Assembly (NCBI GenBank): GCA_004369045.1
Contig: ML213517.1
Location: forward strand, 130,757-194,756
Reading direction: 5' to 3'
Source of the DNA: Heliocybe sulcata
Taxonomy: Eukaryota; Basidiomycota; Agaricomycetes; Gloeophyllales; Gloeophyllaceae
Length of the DNA: 64,000 bases
A model generated the notes under the pieces. That model was not told where the DNA came from and ran no database searches. It was given only the letters and a program-made list of their open reading frames with translations. Positions 22,383-36,600 of the stretch are shown here, one piece after another. Position 1 is the first letter of the stretch. Each line of letters opens with the position of its first letter. The translations under genes were made by a program, and so were the position numbers.

Positions 22383-23090
22383 TCATTTACTTCTAGCTGT
22401 GGTGTCAATGGTTCCATGCGCTCATGTCGATCTTTATGTGTATGCAGCGGTAATTCATGTTAGTAATCAGGTCTCAGTGAGCTGCGCAAGCCTTCCAAAG
22501 AAGACTTCCCAGTATTCAATGGGCCCTGGGTGGACTTAAGGGCTCTTCACTCGCCCCTGCAGGCTCAAGTCTGCGTTACTCGTCTCGTACGAAGCGTCAA
22601 GCTCATCCTTGCAACTGGGCTACACGCATCATCAGCTTCATGCATATTGCCCTAAGAGCTGCCCAGGGCTGTGATGGGCTGTGATAACTGTGGTACGAAC
22701 GGTTCAATTGTGGCTAGTGACCATCCTTAGTGGTGATGTACTATCGGCACCTGTTGCGAGAACTTCGTCCGCCGCGGCAGCTTTCTTGTCCACCTCTGTC
22801 GTGACTAGTGTTGTCCGGCTCTGGCGACATCATAATGCAGAATGTAATAGCGACAGTAGATCTGTCTGATCGTTGACTAAGGCCTGCCAGGTTCGTGCTG
22901 TCGGTTCGTCTTGTCTTCGACAGACTGAGTACCGAAGTGCCGTTCTTCACGGGACATCAGTGTCATGTTATACAATATGCAATATCAGCAATACAATTGA
23001 TGCCATACATTACCACTGCAGGATGGACTACAGCGGGTCCCGCCCTACAGCCCGGAGTTGAACCGGGCTCCCAGTTTTCACCAGCGCAGA
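22383..23090. other. Convergent intergenic region at the left side of the split gene
   Basis: About 700 bases between the stop of the CNH half (plus) and the stop of cystathionine gamma-synthase (minus). No coding sequence continuing the Vps3-like protein and no mobile-element signature is seen. Confidence 0.6.
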
Positions 23091-25178
23091 TTATTGCGTG
23101 GCTTCACTACTTTTGACCGCCTCTTCCGCAGCCCTCAGTGCCTTCTCAAATGCTGCAAGCAGCGTCCCCCGATCCTCCAAGCCCACGCTAATGCGCACCA
23201 GCCCAGGGTCCACGCCAAACTGCTCCACCCAGTCAAGCTCGGCATAGTGCGCGAGGATGACATACGGAGAGGCGATTGTGAAGTTCGTACCCAGGCTAGG
23301 ACCCTTGTTGCAGTGAAGGTTGTCGAAAAAGACATGCGACGCGGCTCGTGTGGTGAAGGTGAGGGAGAACAGGCCTCCGTAGCCACCATCGCGCTGGTGG
23401 TCGCTTGTCGCCGCCTTGATGCGACATCGCTCGTAGTTTTCTGGAGTACTCCATTTAGGGTAATACACATCTTTGATCACGCATGGAGCGGAGGCTCCGC
23501 CCGCCAAGGACTGTGCGCGCAAGAAATCACAGAGCGCCTCGGTGTTCTCATTGATAGCGTAGATACGCTTGCGGAAGTTGCGCGAGTTGCGCTCCATGTA
23601 GATGGCGTCCTCGTCAAAGTAGCAATCTTCATAGTTGGCAGCCATGTATGCTTTGAGCTCTTGGTAGTGACGCCCTTTCGGGTTCAGGACGAGGCTGACG
23701 ACAAGGTAAGTCGGCGGATACAACGAACAAAGGGAAGCAAGGACGGAAACGAAGCTTACCTTCCGCCCATGACATTTGCATCTCCACTAAATATCTTGCT
23801 CAGACTACTGACCACAATATCAGCATACGGTAGTAGTTCCACGTTGACCAAGTTCGCAATCGTCTCATCCACCACCATTAAGAAGTTGTACTTGTCCGCT
23901 AATTCACGGAGGCGGACAAGATCCGGCGACCGAAGCAAAGGATTGGATGGGAACTCTGTGAACAGCGCCAGAATCGGCGGCGAAGAGCTCGTGGAAGCTT
24001 CCTTCTCAAGCATTTCTGCTAGGCTGTCAATGTCAGTGGCGGATCCATGGCCGTAGAAATGACAGCCGGGACCCCATTTCTGCAGGATTTTTAGGGTGTC
24101 GGTGTAAGGGAATCTGCACGGAGGTCAATTCCATGAAAGAAAAGAACGAGGAGGCAAAACTCACCCAAAGCACACACTCTTAGCGTGCGGTCTTGCGCCA
24201 AGAGCGAGTTGATGAGCGGACCAAATCGCTGACATACCGGTCGGGTATAGGAATACGTCGTCCTCTGTCACATCGCTCACTCCACGAGAACTAGGACCGA
24301 TCTCGACATCGTTAGACCCAGCGTGGGTGTCGTGGTGACCATCATTCACGAGCACACCCGCTATGCGCCTCCGCATCGCACGCTTCGCGGCAGCGGCAGC
24401 TGCGACGGGAAGATTCCGTCCATATCGCTCTTCCAGGTAGGTGCTCTCGTCCGCGCCGATGGTATCAGGTTCTTCAGCCCGTTTCGTGGGCGACGTAGGA
24501 CCAGGAATAGTAGGCGATTTGGGAATTGATATGGACCGGGAGTAGTGTCTGTTCGTGGATTTCATAGGCCGAGCAATCGGAGCTGGCGCGGGCGACTTCG
24601 TTTGGACAGTCTCATCTGGCAACAACGAGAGCGCACGTTCGGCAAGACGACTGGAGATACCCATGCCCGTGTGCTGCCAGAACTGCTTAGCCAAGGGGAA
24701 GCTCGCTGCAGGAAAGAGGACAATGTGCAGCTCGACGCAGTTAACACCGTTCCGGGAGCTGCCGTTCGTCTTCTTGTCTTCCGGGCAAACAACGAACTGA
24801 ACCAGGCGGACAGAGGTAGTGGTACCAGCCTCAGCAGACCGAGAAAGCATGAACGTACGGCAGTCCTCTGCAAGCCGCTTGGTAGGACATAAAAGACATT
24901 TCTCTCCGTTCACGCCGAACTTTTGCTCACATATACCGGCGAGCTGAGGGTTGATATGTGGTCAGCAAGGACATAATATAGTATACATGTTTGCTCACCT
25001 TTTGGATGCTCAAGTGGATGAAGAACCTCGGGTACCCGATGACCATCGCATCGACCACTCTCTTCTCTCCTTCCTCATAACCGACATTATCCCTCCATGT
25101 AGGCAACGATACAGAAATCGCGTGAGGGGTAAACGGAGGCACAGACGTTCCTAGAGTTGTCGCTATAGTAGCACTCAT
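23091..25178 (-). CDS. met-7: Cystathionine gamma-synthase (Cys/Met PLP-dependent enzyme)
   Basis: Minus-strand gene of about four exons. It starts at 25178 ([20 protein letters not shown]) with [19 protein letters not shown] and [16 protein letters not shown], then [10 protein letters not shown] and [13 protein letters not shown]. Next are [66 protein letters not shown], and [19 protein letters not shown], where the SLSK lysine is the PLP Schiff-base residue. The C-terminal exon ends AVKSSEATQ at 23091. Fungal cystathionine gamma-synthases (N. crassa met-7, yeast STR2) join cysteine to an activated homoserine in trans-sulfuration toward methionine. The extended N-terminal part before the PLP fold is normal for this fungal subgroup. 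Confidence 0.9.
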
Positions 25179-27196
25179 AGTTGTACAAAGGAGAGATCTT
25201 ATTCAGAGTCATTTCGATGGTGAGTGGTGGGTGAACTGTGGAAACGCTTTCGGCCGATCTTCCGCTTGCGCTTGCATTTGTAGGCGCATGCACAACAGAT
25301 ATTCTGAGTAGCAGGGTGTTCGCATCTCACGCGTCACGGGCGAACAATGAGATTTTTCGAGCACACAGGTATGCATGACTCAAAAGGAAGCTCGTACATT
25401 TTCGCAGCACTACAAATTGTATTTACGATGCAAGGACTACAGGTACACCTTCATTAGGTGGACAGTAGAGGCCCAGGAGACGACGTCTATAGAAAAGCGT
25501 GCGATCAGGAACGCCCAAGAATATTAGTGAGCATTATCCCGCACCTCCCGCAAAAACATCGCGAGCGAAGCGCGCATGGGTCTCCGAAGAGACCCAAGGG
25601 TGGAAAAAATTAAGGCAGCAGATCCAGAGTAGTCTGAATCGAGTTGCGCAAAGCAGCGCGCCGCGAATTGAACTGAAGGACGGTGCGGGCATCTACAACC
25701 TATTAGTATCCTCCCTTTCCCCTCGTACGTCGTTTGCTCCCCAGCCAGCGGAGACTTATCATCCTGTTCCGCGGCAGACCGTCGACCATCCCCGCAGATG
25801 GCCGGCCATGAACAGTCATCGCAGAAAAAGTGAAGTCCCATTGTGACATCGACCTCGAAACTGGTTCCACCCGAACGTATGGACCCGTGCGCCAGTTGCT
25901 GCTTCACAACAACGGGCACTTCAGCGCACCATAGCACTGAAGAGTATGTCACACGCCTGCTCGCACTTCATGACGAGTACCACCGCACAGCGATTAGACA
26001 AATGGACAGCTAACGACTCGCGCAACGCGAGTCCACGCATGTCCGATGCCCATATAGGCCCCTAATAGCTCCCGCAGAGCGTTCGCGAGCCATGGGCATT
26101 CGTTACGATACAGGTGGTCGGCCGCTAGCTCTCCGAGAGAGTGCGCACAGGTATCGAAACTAGATGACACTGACACTACTAACTCTCCGAGAGAGTTCTC
26201 ACGTCTTCTGCTGCAGCAGATTGGCCATCACTGATCCCCGAAGACAGCCAGGATCTTAGCCGGAGTGTGTATATGCGTGCGGATAGCATACTGAACTGGT
26301 AAGAGTCTCCAAAAACAAGTACCAGGGCGGTTCCGACATGTGCCGGTCGCAGCTCAACCGCCAGAACTGTTGAAAACGAGAGTGGCGCACCGGAGAGCCG
26401 TACTCAGCGGTGCAGGATCATCCCAGTTTCGCAACCAGGGATATCCTAAGTGGTCCTTTGCCGTCGCCTCCGTAAGGCTTTTTTGAACGATGCCAGCCAG
26501 ACTCTGGGGAACAGACAGGTTCGTTATGTCCTGCCCTCTGGAAAGGAGAGACCAATCTCCTTCTCGCCTTCGAACCAACAATAGCTGCGAGCATAAGCCC
26601 GCCGCATCGCACCGGTCCTAGCGAGACGACGCCGATAGGGAGAAGAGGAAAGAATGAAATGACCACGCACCGCCCAAGTCCCGCAGTGAATTCCAAGCTT
26701 CCCGGTAGTGCCCTCCCTACGACGTAGTTCTCTGGGCGTAATGGACATCCGGGAAGCGACTTTCTGGTGCACTGCTCAGTCTATTACGACCGGTCCCAGC
26801 AAGAGACGATCAAGGGAACTGTAAAGCTCAGACCTTAGCCCACTCGCAAGGAAAAGCCTTGAACTTTGTGCGTAACGAGTATCGCGGCTTTGGACCTGCT
26901 GCTTGCCAGTATGCGAAGTGGCGGAAGGAAAGGCAAATTTCATTGAAGATTTATATAGGCCAAGACAATTTCAAATTGCATACTACCATAACTGGCGAGA
27001 AGTTAACTCACGGTCACGTGGCGTTGTTCCATGAAAGTTGTGGCACCGGGCTGTTAACGCGTCCCTGTTCAAGCTCAAGTCGCTCTCGACGCTGCCGTCG
27101 ACGCTGTTCTCGCCGCGCCTGACAGCGAGCTCTGCATTCTCCTGTCCTCATTCGTCTTCACTCTTTACTGTCTATCCTGTACATTCCTTTGTAACT
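25179..27196. other. Intergenic, 2 kb, no confident gene
   Basis: Several short frames but none with family resemblance or consistent splicing. Holds two copies of a short dyad (see 26138-26197) and, at the right end, the promoter and leader of the acidic orphan gene. Confidence 0.5.
26138..26197. promoter_or_regulatory. Two closely spaced CTCTC-CGA-GAGAG dyads
   Basis: The second copy is a perfect inverted repeat AACTCTC-CGA-GAGAGTT; the first, about 45 bases to the left, keeps the core CTCTC-CGA-GAGAG. Paired dyads of this size can be binding sites for dimeric regulators, but no factor is assigned. Confidence 0.3.
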
Positions 27197-28630
27197 ATGG
27201 ACGCGGCAGAGCTAATTACCGGCATGTCAAACAATCCGTCGTCGTCTGCCATCACAGGCACGCAGGCCAGCGCACTCTCACGCCGCGACTACGACGAACC
27301 GCAAGACTGCGAAGACGAAGACATGGTTATTCCTCCCCGTGCTCCCAGTCGTCTTGCACTGAGGCAGGCGCTTCAGTCAAAGAAAGAGGGGGTCACGTCG
27401 GGAGAAGGCCCACGCCGACCTCAACTCAGACGGAGCGCAGAACTCGGAAGACATCGTCATAGCTATAGCTCATACGATTCTGAAGCAGAGGACACACCCT
27501 ATTCGTCCTCGGACTCTGGCGATGAAGATGGTCATGAGTCCGATACATCAGACTCGAGCGTGGAGGATGACTTCATTTTCGATGCCGTCTTCGGTGCAAA
27601 GCCTGCTCAGGCGCCAGTCATTTCCGAACCCGAAGCTGCCCCTCCCCCTCCACCTTCGCCCCCTGCACCGGTATACCAACCATCGCCCCTCTCTCCGGTC
27701 TCTTCACACGACTGTCAACCACCGGACCGCCCGCATATAATACCTCGACATAACTACCAGCACCACGGTCTGTCTCGCAGCAGCCTTCACTACCAGAAAT
27801 GGTTCTGGGCGATCAGACAGGAAGAATGGGAAGAGTGGGAGGCCCAGGTAGAGGAAGCCCAAGCCGCCGCTACAGCGTATGATGGTATAACGGTGCCACC
27901 CAAACCCTCACCACGGGGACCCCCGAGAGACAGAATGATCGTTCCCGAACCCCCGCCTTCATATAGCAGATTCCATGCTGCAGACCCGAACGCGTCGATA
28001 TACCCTCGTGCAGGCGACCTCTCAGACCTTCCACACGGGCAGTCCGTGCATCTCGACAGGTGGTTCTGCTTCTTCCCCCTGTACAAGGTTCATAAGAAAC
28101 TCTTCTTTTACGACATGCAACACCGGGCAAAGCACAGGTTTTCCCCGGATCCTATGGACTCGCCTCCTAGTGAGGATGACCTGACGCTCGTTGGGGATTC
28201 GTCTAATGAAGTCGAGATCGAGGAAGACGAGAGCCTGGACGATCTCATCCAGGTCGACCTCGGCGGAGGCCACACACGACCCAAGCCGAAACCCAACCCC
28301 CGCCCCTGGGAGACGAACTGGATCCTCCGCTGGGAGAAGTTTGCCGAGATCCTCAGACAGGAAGCGTTCGCGCGGGCAGCTGTGTTCGAACCAGCCACGG
28401 TGGCCACGCCCGTCGACGGCGCCGGTCGCCCGCTGGCCAAGTTCTATTTCGAAGAAGCCGACGAGGACAGCGACGGGAGCACCACGGATCCGGACAGCGA
28501 CGAGGACGACTACGGTGTGCTCATGTCCAACCCTATCTTTACCCGCCCGCTCGGCTTCGGCTTTGGCAGCATCTCGCGCGATATGCATGATTTTGACACT
28601 AGGCAGGAGTCTACGCTCATTTGCACATAG
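27197..28630 (+). CDS. Acidic, disordered orphan protein
   Basis: Uninterrupted frame. I take ATG 27197 (MDAAELITGMSNNPSSS) as start; an in-frame ATG at 27038 adds an uncharged Ser/Leu/Phe stretch that looks like leader. The product is about 477 residues. Visible parts are an acidic Ser/Asp/Glu region (YSSYDSEAEDTPYSSSDSGD), a proline-rich linker (AAPPPPPSPPAPVYQP), a Trp-rich core (YQKWFWAIRQEEWEEWE), HLDRWFCFFPLYKVHKKLFF, and further acidic blocks near the C-terminus (EEADEDSDGS). I do not recognise a family. It is likely a basidiomycete-specific intracellular protein; no signal peptide or membrane segment is apparent from the chosen start. Confidence 0.7.
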   Translation: MDAAELITGMSNNPSSSAITGTQASALSRRDYDEPQDCEDEDMVIPPRAPSRLALRQALQSKKEGVTSGEGPRRPQLRRSAELGRHRHSYSSYDSEAEDTPYSSSDSGDEDGHESDTSDSSVEDDFIFDAVFGAKPAQAPVISEPEAAPPPPPSPPAPVYQPSPLSPVSSHDCQPPDRPHIIPRHNYQHHGLSRSSLHYQKWFWAIRQEEWEEWEAQVEEAQAAATAYDGITVPPKPSPRGPPRDRMIVPEPPPSYSRFHAADPNASIYPRAGDLSDLPHGQSVHLDRWFCFFPLYKVHKKLFFYDMQHRAKHRFSPDPMDSPPSEDDLTLVGDSSNEVEIEEDESLDDLIQVDLGGGHTRPKPKPNPRPWETNWILRWEKFAEILRQEAFARAAVFEPATVATPVDGAGRPLAKFYFEEADEDSDGSTTDPDSDEDDYGVLMSNPIFTRPLGFGFGSISRDMHDFDTRQESTLICT

Positions 28631-28858
28631 GACACAGGACACAGGACACGAAAAGTATACTATTGGCTGGACATGGACCCGCTGGTATCATTGGTATCAT
28701 ATTAAGAACTATCTGTATCCCTAGATTTGTAGTACATCAAACGCCTTATACTGCCCGGTTACCTTCTCTATAATCCATACTCTCGTATACATACCGGTAC
28801 TGCCTGAGTCTATTCTATACACGTTTATATACCATTTACTTCTATCATTATATTGCAA

Positions 28859-30232
<1,374 letters not shown>

Positions 30233-30675
30233 AGTCGTCGATCGATCAGCAGTTATCGGGCTGCCTTGCATTGAAAGGGTGCGCTTTATACACTGAGCGT
30301 TGACTGCGGTGACTGTGCATACTGTACCCGAGAATAAAGAAACACGATGCGTAGTGCGTAATGACTCCCTGGTTTCCTCGGGATGCTACCGCAGTTCGAA
30401 TGGACCACCGACGAATTCGGACTTTGAGGTGCTCGGAATGAGAGGTAGAGTGGTTGCTGCCGCTGTCCGCTGATGGAATAGTCAAAATAGTCTGATAGAA
30501 TAGAGCGCACAGTCCCTCACAGTCCTCACTGCGGAAACTTCAGAGGTGTGGCCGGGACGGTGCGGGCCGCTGCTTGTTGCAACACGGTCACGTGATGGGG
30601 CACGTTGCAGGCGCGCTCGACTTGAACTCTTTCTCGCTCAAGTCTGCGACTACGTACTCACCTCCGCCTCTCGCT
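30233..30675. promoter_or_regulatory. Divergent promoter region of Old Yellow Enzyme copy 1 and separase
   Basis: Holds TATAAAG (minus strand, 30284-30290) for the oxidoreductase gene. The separase side lacks an obvious TATA box. An in-frame ATG at 30574 lies here, but the one at 30676 is favoured for separase. Confidence 0.5.
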
Positions 30676-33600
30676 ATGCCGCCTGTACAAACAACTCGTC
30701 CTCGCACTGCGTCTACTAGGGCCTTTAAGGTCAAGGCGACGACTCCGGTAGCAACGACACCCTCTGCAGACGAATTAGCTGACAAACTCGCATCGGGCCT
30801 CATTATTTCCCAAGATAGCAAAGGAAAGCGCAGGATTCCTACTGCTACTACTCGTGACGAACGTAGCGCTGCCATGCGAGTAGTAAATGAAGCATCCCAG
30901 GGCTTGTCGTCGGCAGTGCAGGCAGGATGGAAGGCGTCATCGTCGTCCAAGGTGCGGTCGGCTGGCAAGACTATCGCGGGCCCTTGGAGTGTATTCACTA
31001 TCAACAAGACGGTACAGACGGCCGAAGAGTTTCTCCAGAAGCTCCGGATACTGAATCCGGAGGACATGGATGTTGAGAGGGTTGCTATGAGTATGGCCGG
31101 GAAGCTCGTGAATCTCGAAATGGTGAGTGGATAGCGATCTTCTTCTTTATGTTCGCTACATCTGCTAACGTGATGCAGTACTCCTGCGCTGCGGGCCTTT
31201 TGAGAGATACTCGTCCTCGCTTCGTCTCTCATTGTACCTCTTTGATTTCACCTAATCCTTCTGGAGAAACCTGGGCCGATGACTTACCTGAAGAGTTCCG
31301 CCTCCTCTGCTTACCTCTCCCTTCTTCCCCCTTTGTCGATCCAGACCTCTTGAACCTCATCTCTACATATCTGCTTTACTCCCTCATTATTACGTCCAAC
31401 TCCGTCTTGCTATCTGACTCTGCTTCGAGCGTGGACTCGCTGCCAGATATCCTCTTCGACAAGCCCACCCTTCTAGCCTGGATTCCCGGCTTGTCTTCAC
31501 TATCTACCAAACATCTTGACTCTATCTACACCCGCGCATTCACATCGCTGGTCAAATCAAGCACATTATGCTCTGGACATCCTGCTGTACTCCTCCGAGT
31601 TCGAGTCTACGCGCTCTTATGTCTCCTGCACACTAGTCCGGGTACCGTTGCGCCCGACACCCTCTGGGACCAAGCGACCAAGTTCTTTACCGCCTTCGCC
31701 AAGAGCATTCAGGGTACTTCGAGGAAGCGTGTACCGAAGCAGGAGGAAAGTGACGCAATTAGTCTGGTCTGCTCGTCTTTCTCGTTACTGGCTTCTTGCG
31801 CCGAGAAACGAAGTTGTAGCACGAGTCTCTTAACCGGGAGAGGCTTCACGCAATGCGGCGAGTACTGCATGAATGTCGCCACTCGGGTTTGTTCATCCAC
31901 TCTCTCCTAAAGATTCCACTGACTATTCATTATCAGACCGGAGATCTGGCGCTCGTGGAACGGATATCTAGTGCTCTGCAAGGTTGTCGAGCGTCGTCGT
32001 CCCCGGAACCTCAGGCGGAGTCTGCTCCATCTGCGCCTGACAGGGGACCAAGTCCGGAGAGCAGAACAGAGACTCCCAGGCCGAAGCATGCCAGTCGCAA
32101 GGAGAAGCAGGATCGCCTCGTGGAATCGGCTCGGATCACGGCGGCTCTTACTGGGATTACGACGTACTTGGAAAATGTCGCTTCTCAAGAGCCAATACCT
32201 AGTAAGTACCCTGCGCCCTAAAGCGTCTCATTTACGAGCAATTCCAACCCATCTAATGTGGAATAGAGGACTGTTTCCACCGTATTCAGGAGGTTAGCGC
32301 AGTCGTCCCCAAATGCGGACGATTTATCGCCGCGAGTGGAAATGAGGATGAAAGTGATGAACAACGCACATCAGCTAAAGTTCGCAGAGCGCTGGAGAAG
32401 CTGCGGCGGGCTGCTGCCAAGATTGTGGATGGCTCTACACATCCGAATTTAGATGCTCCATGTAAACAGGGCTTAAATGGTCTGCTAGTTGATATCGTAG
32501 CTGTTTTGGAGCATGCACTGGAACAGGTCGGTCTGTTTAACTAAATCCACGGATGCGGTATTCACTAATGGTCCGATCTGCAGGGTAATGTCAGCACGGA
32601 GATCTTAACACCAGCCTTCGAGACGCTCTTTATGCTGGCACGATGTAGCCTATCAATATCGAACCCAGACACCCATACGACTGCCTACGAGTTCCTCGCC
32701 CGCGGGAGGCGTATCTTATCCTATTGCTCTTCGTCCTCACCCGATTTGGATGAAGCTACGCATGCAAACTACGTCCGTTGCGTCTCCGGAGCGTTCTACA
32801 ATATGGCTGGCACGCTGTACCAGGCGAATAGGCATGCTAGTGCTATGAGGTTCTTGCAGCCGGGATGTGAGCTCGGTACGGAGGCGCTCCGGCTGAGGAG
32901 CGAGGTGAGGGGTATAGATGTCGAGCCGAAGCAGGAGGAGTCGTGGCGGCAGTTGCAGGAGCAGATGCATAAGCGGTGGGAGTTGCTCGGCGTGTGCTAT
33001 TCCAAGATCGGGGAACGCAAGGTTAGTCTGGTTTGCTTTCCTGTGTCAAGCGTGCACGTGGACCTGATGCCCTTGTAGCTTGCATGCGATGCATTCATCC
33101 AGTGCATCAGAGCGTTTTCGTTTTCCGGCGTGGCGTTTGTTCAACTGGCAAAGTCGGGTCCCTCTGGCTCTGTCTTCGAGGGGACAAAAGACACGAAGCA
33201 GCTGGGCACAATCATTGACAGAGTGACATACGCAGCGACCTGCGAGCTGTTCCGCGGGCCGGGCGACGTGTCGCTCAGATTGGCGCTGTCCTCGCATGAC
33301 AGTGACGTCGTGGGGGCGGTCCTGGAGCGGCAGATAGCTGGTCTTGATGGAAGCAGGTGGAAGGAGGGTGTGCCGAAGGTGATCAAAGGCCTGCTGGACG
33401 ATGCGCTAGCCGTGTATGAACCACGGAGCAGACCCATTAGGAGGGCGCGGGTGCTGCTTCGGTGCATGGAGGCTTGGTATTATCAGAATGATGTGACGAC
33501 GGCGAGGCATGCGGATGAAGTCGGTGAAGAGATCGCGGCGCTGCTTTCACGAGAGGTATGTCTCGCTCCCATTCTGATGCGAGGTGCGCTGAGTAGGTGT

Positions 33601-36600
33601 TTTCAGGACTTTGGACAAGACACGGGGCTTGTACGGTTTGCCTCGCAGTATCTGGCGTCTGCCAGGATGTGGCAAGCGTTGCATGTGCATCGTCTCGGCG
33701 ATCCGCGCGGTATCACTGCCATTTCGAGATTACTGGAGGAGGCTTGTGATGTGCTGAAGCCGCTGGCGAATCCGGTTGGCCATGCTTCTCCCGCTAAGGC
33801 CAAGTCTCCCGTGGTTGCGAAGAAGGTCGTACCGTCGAGGCCGACAAGGACTGTCGTGAAGCGTACGACGGGTCGTCGAGTAGCGGCGTCCCGGACGGCC
33901 AGGCAGGATCCAGCGACACCGCCCAAGCTTCGCAAAGGCGCGCAAGCGGCGCCTCGAACAGCGAAGCAGGAACTAGGGACGCCACCTAAGCCTCGCAAAG
34001 GTGTGTAAGGTCAATGCCATGATTGGTTCTCGTAAACTCATCATTTCCGCAGCTCTTGGGGCCCCGTCTACGAATACGCCACAAACCATGCCCTCGCATC
34101 CTGTGCCATCTGGCGAGTCCGTGAACGTCTTTGACGACTTCGACAAGTTCTTCGCCCTGTTAGGTAAGTACACAAAGCATATGTGATTTGCCTGCGTTGA
34201 CTCTGGCTCAGAAATGGCGGCCCAACTGTTGGGTCTGCTGGGCCAAGTACCAGCTAGGGTGCAAATTCTGAATGCAATGCGACGACTGGCTGAGCGGCAT
34301 GCTAGTGACAACAGAGATGGTTGGCCCAGCATTATGTACTCATATGCTTCATGAACTTACTTTGTATTGAAGGCTACGTCAAAGCCTGCGTCGATTTGGC
34401 TCATGAATATGTGAAGCTCGGCAAGATCAGGAAGGCTGGTAGGATCTACGGCCAGGCCTTGACGGTAGTCCGTAGCCAACAGGCCTCTGAAGAGGCTGCC
34501 ATTCTCTTTCTGCTTCGATATGCGGAGTCTTTGGCCCTTGCCGACAACGTGCTTCGGAGGTCGGTGATATGTCTCTTTCTGACGGCTTTCCAAAGTAATT
34601 TTGTTGTATAGTTCAACGTCGTACTGTGAAGCCGTCGGACTGCAGGAAGCTCTGCATCTGGAGGAGAAGGGGTTGGCAACTTATGAGTGGGTGAAGATGC
34701 GGGTTGGACAGTTGGAGAGAGCTGCCATTGCATGCAGTGTATTCTCAGCCATCCAGTATGCGAGAGTAAGTGAGATTGTTCTTGACTGGGTCTCGCGCTC
34801 ACGTGCTTTCTCATGCCCCCCAGGATGACCCTTCAGCTTCCGTCAAAGGTCTACTGCAGTCACTACGTCTATGGAATCGCGCTCTGGAGAGTCTGGCACG
34901 CTTTCAGCCGCCGCCACCTTCCCCAAAAACATCGACGGAGGACAATCCCTTTGATATGACCGACGTCAAGGAAGCTCTACCTTCGCCTTCCGACGAGAAA
35001 CCACGGCAGCCGCGTCGTCAGCCATGTCGAGACGGTCTGGAATGGCGCATAACGCATGGGTTACTGGCCACGCTGTTTGCTCTGACTCAGGCCTACTTCT
35101 CTAGAGGTTCTGCCAGAGAAGCTGAGTACTTTGCAGACCAAGCGCTGGACTTGGCTCGCGCTCTGAATGCCCCGGTGCCTGTAGGACGGGCCTTGGCACG
35201 GAAAGGGGAGGTCCAGCTTCATCTTACTCATCTCACGGAAGGCTGCGAAAATTTGACACAAGCCTCGGACTGCTTGACGGACGTCCTCGGCCCTGAAGCA
35301 GCAGATATCAGACGCCTTCGAGGAGATTATCACCGGTTGTCCGCGAAGCCAGAGGATGCCCAACAGTTGTATGATGATGCCACAGCTACTCTGGAGCAAT
35401 TAGAGAAGGCCTTTGCGGGCATGGATGACCAATCTGCTGAGTGAGTCAGATATCTGTTGCGGTTAATGTAGGCGGACTGATGATGACTGAAGAGCTAGAC
35501 GGTACAGTTTAACATATGGCAAGTCCGCAGCCGAGGACTCTTCCTTGAAGGAGGCTCTGGTACCCGGACTCTTGGCATCTGTACTGCGACAACAAGGTTG
35601 GTGTGCATAGTTCTTGGTGGACTAGAGCTAACATGTCGGCGTATAGTATGGTTGCTTCGAAAAGAAGGCGATGATCGCTACGAAGAGCTGTTGCAGCGCT
35701 TCCTTTCATTGCCTCCTTCAGCCGAAATTAAGGTAACTGTTGTCCATCTGGGTCGCTCGAACCCTTCTAATCCTTTGTCGAAGGCCGAAGAAGTGGCTTT
35801 GATGTCTAGGCTCACTCTCCTTGACGTCTACAACCGTTTCCGAGCTGACATGTTCTTAAGCTCTCTAGCAGAGTCTGGTATGTGATTTGGTCTGTTCGAT
35901 CTACAGATCCCTCTAACTGAAGGCAACAAGCTATCTCCATCCCGATGGGGACATTATCTGGGAAACGGACTACTCTGTCCCCGGCAGCACAGGATGTCCT
36001 CTCCACCCTCGCTAACTCTGAGAAGTTATTCTGGTCTGGTCTATCCATAATCTCGCGACGAGGGCAAGTTTCGCACGTGCGCAACGCAGTACTGACACTG
36101 GCCCTTGTTCGGGCCTTCCAGACGTCGCTCGGTAGAGCGGGAAGCGACGCTGTGCTTGCCGCAGGGCTTCTAGGTATGGACAATCGCTGCATCAGCTTCA
36201 GAGCATTGCCTGAGATTTGTTTGACAGATCATTCATCCGCGGTATCACTTCGCCGAGAACTACTCGAGACCATCGATGGCAAATTCATCGAGTCTGGTCA
36301 TCTAGAGGACCTGCAGTGGTCTACAGTTACTCCAAATGGGTCTCCACTTCAGCAGAGCAGAACACGAAAGGTTCAACGTTTGTTTGCGCGTCTAGACTTC
36401 GGAGAAGATGAGTCGGATTCCTTCGAAGATCCTGAGCTCAAAAAATATTGGGCCGCGGTCGGGGATCGATGCCGGGCCAATAAACCAGACATCGAGAATT
36501 TGACTATATCCAGCACCAAGTCGCTACCTCCGAACTGGAGTATCATTAATATTAGCCTTGCTGAGGACAAGAGCGTCATGTTCGTGTCGCGACGATCAGC

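Noticed and set aside
23038-23090. B-box-like GGTTCAACTCC on the minus strand, as in a tRNA gene
   Set aside because: No matching acceptor stem or A box at the right distance, and it lies directly at the end of the cystathionine gamma-synthase gene.
27038-27196. Upstream in-frame extension of the acidic orphan protein
   Set aside because: Composition (Ser, Leu, Phe, Pro) is unlike the protein body and typical of a pyrimidine-rich leader.
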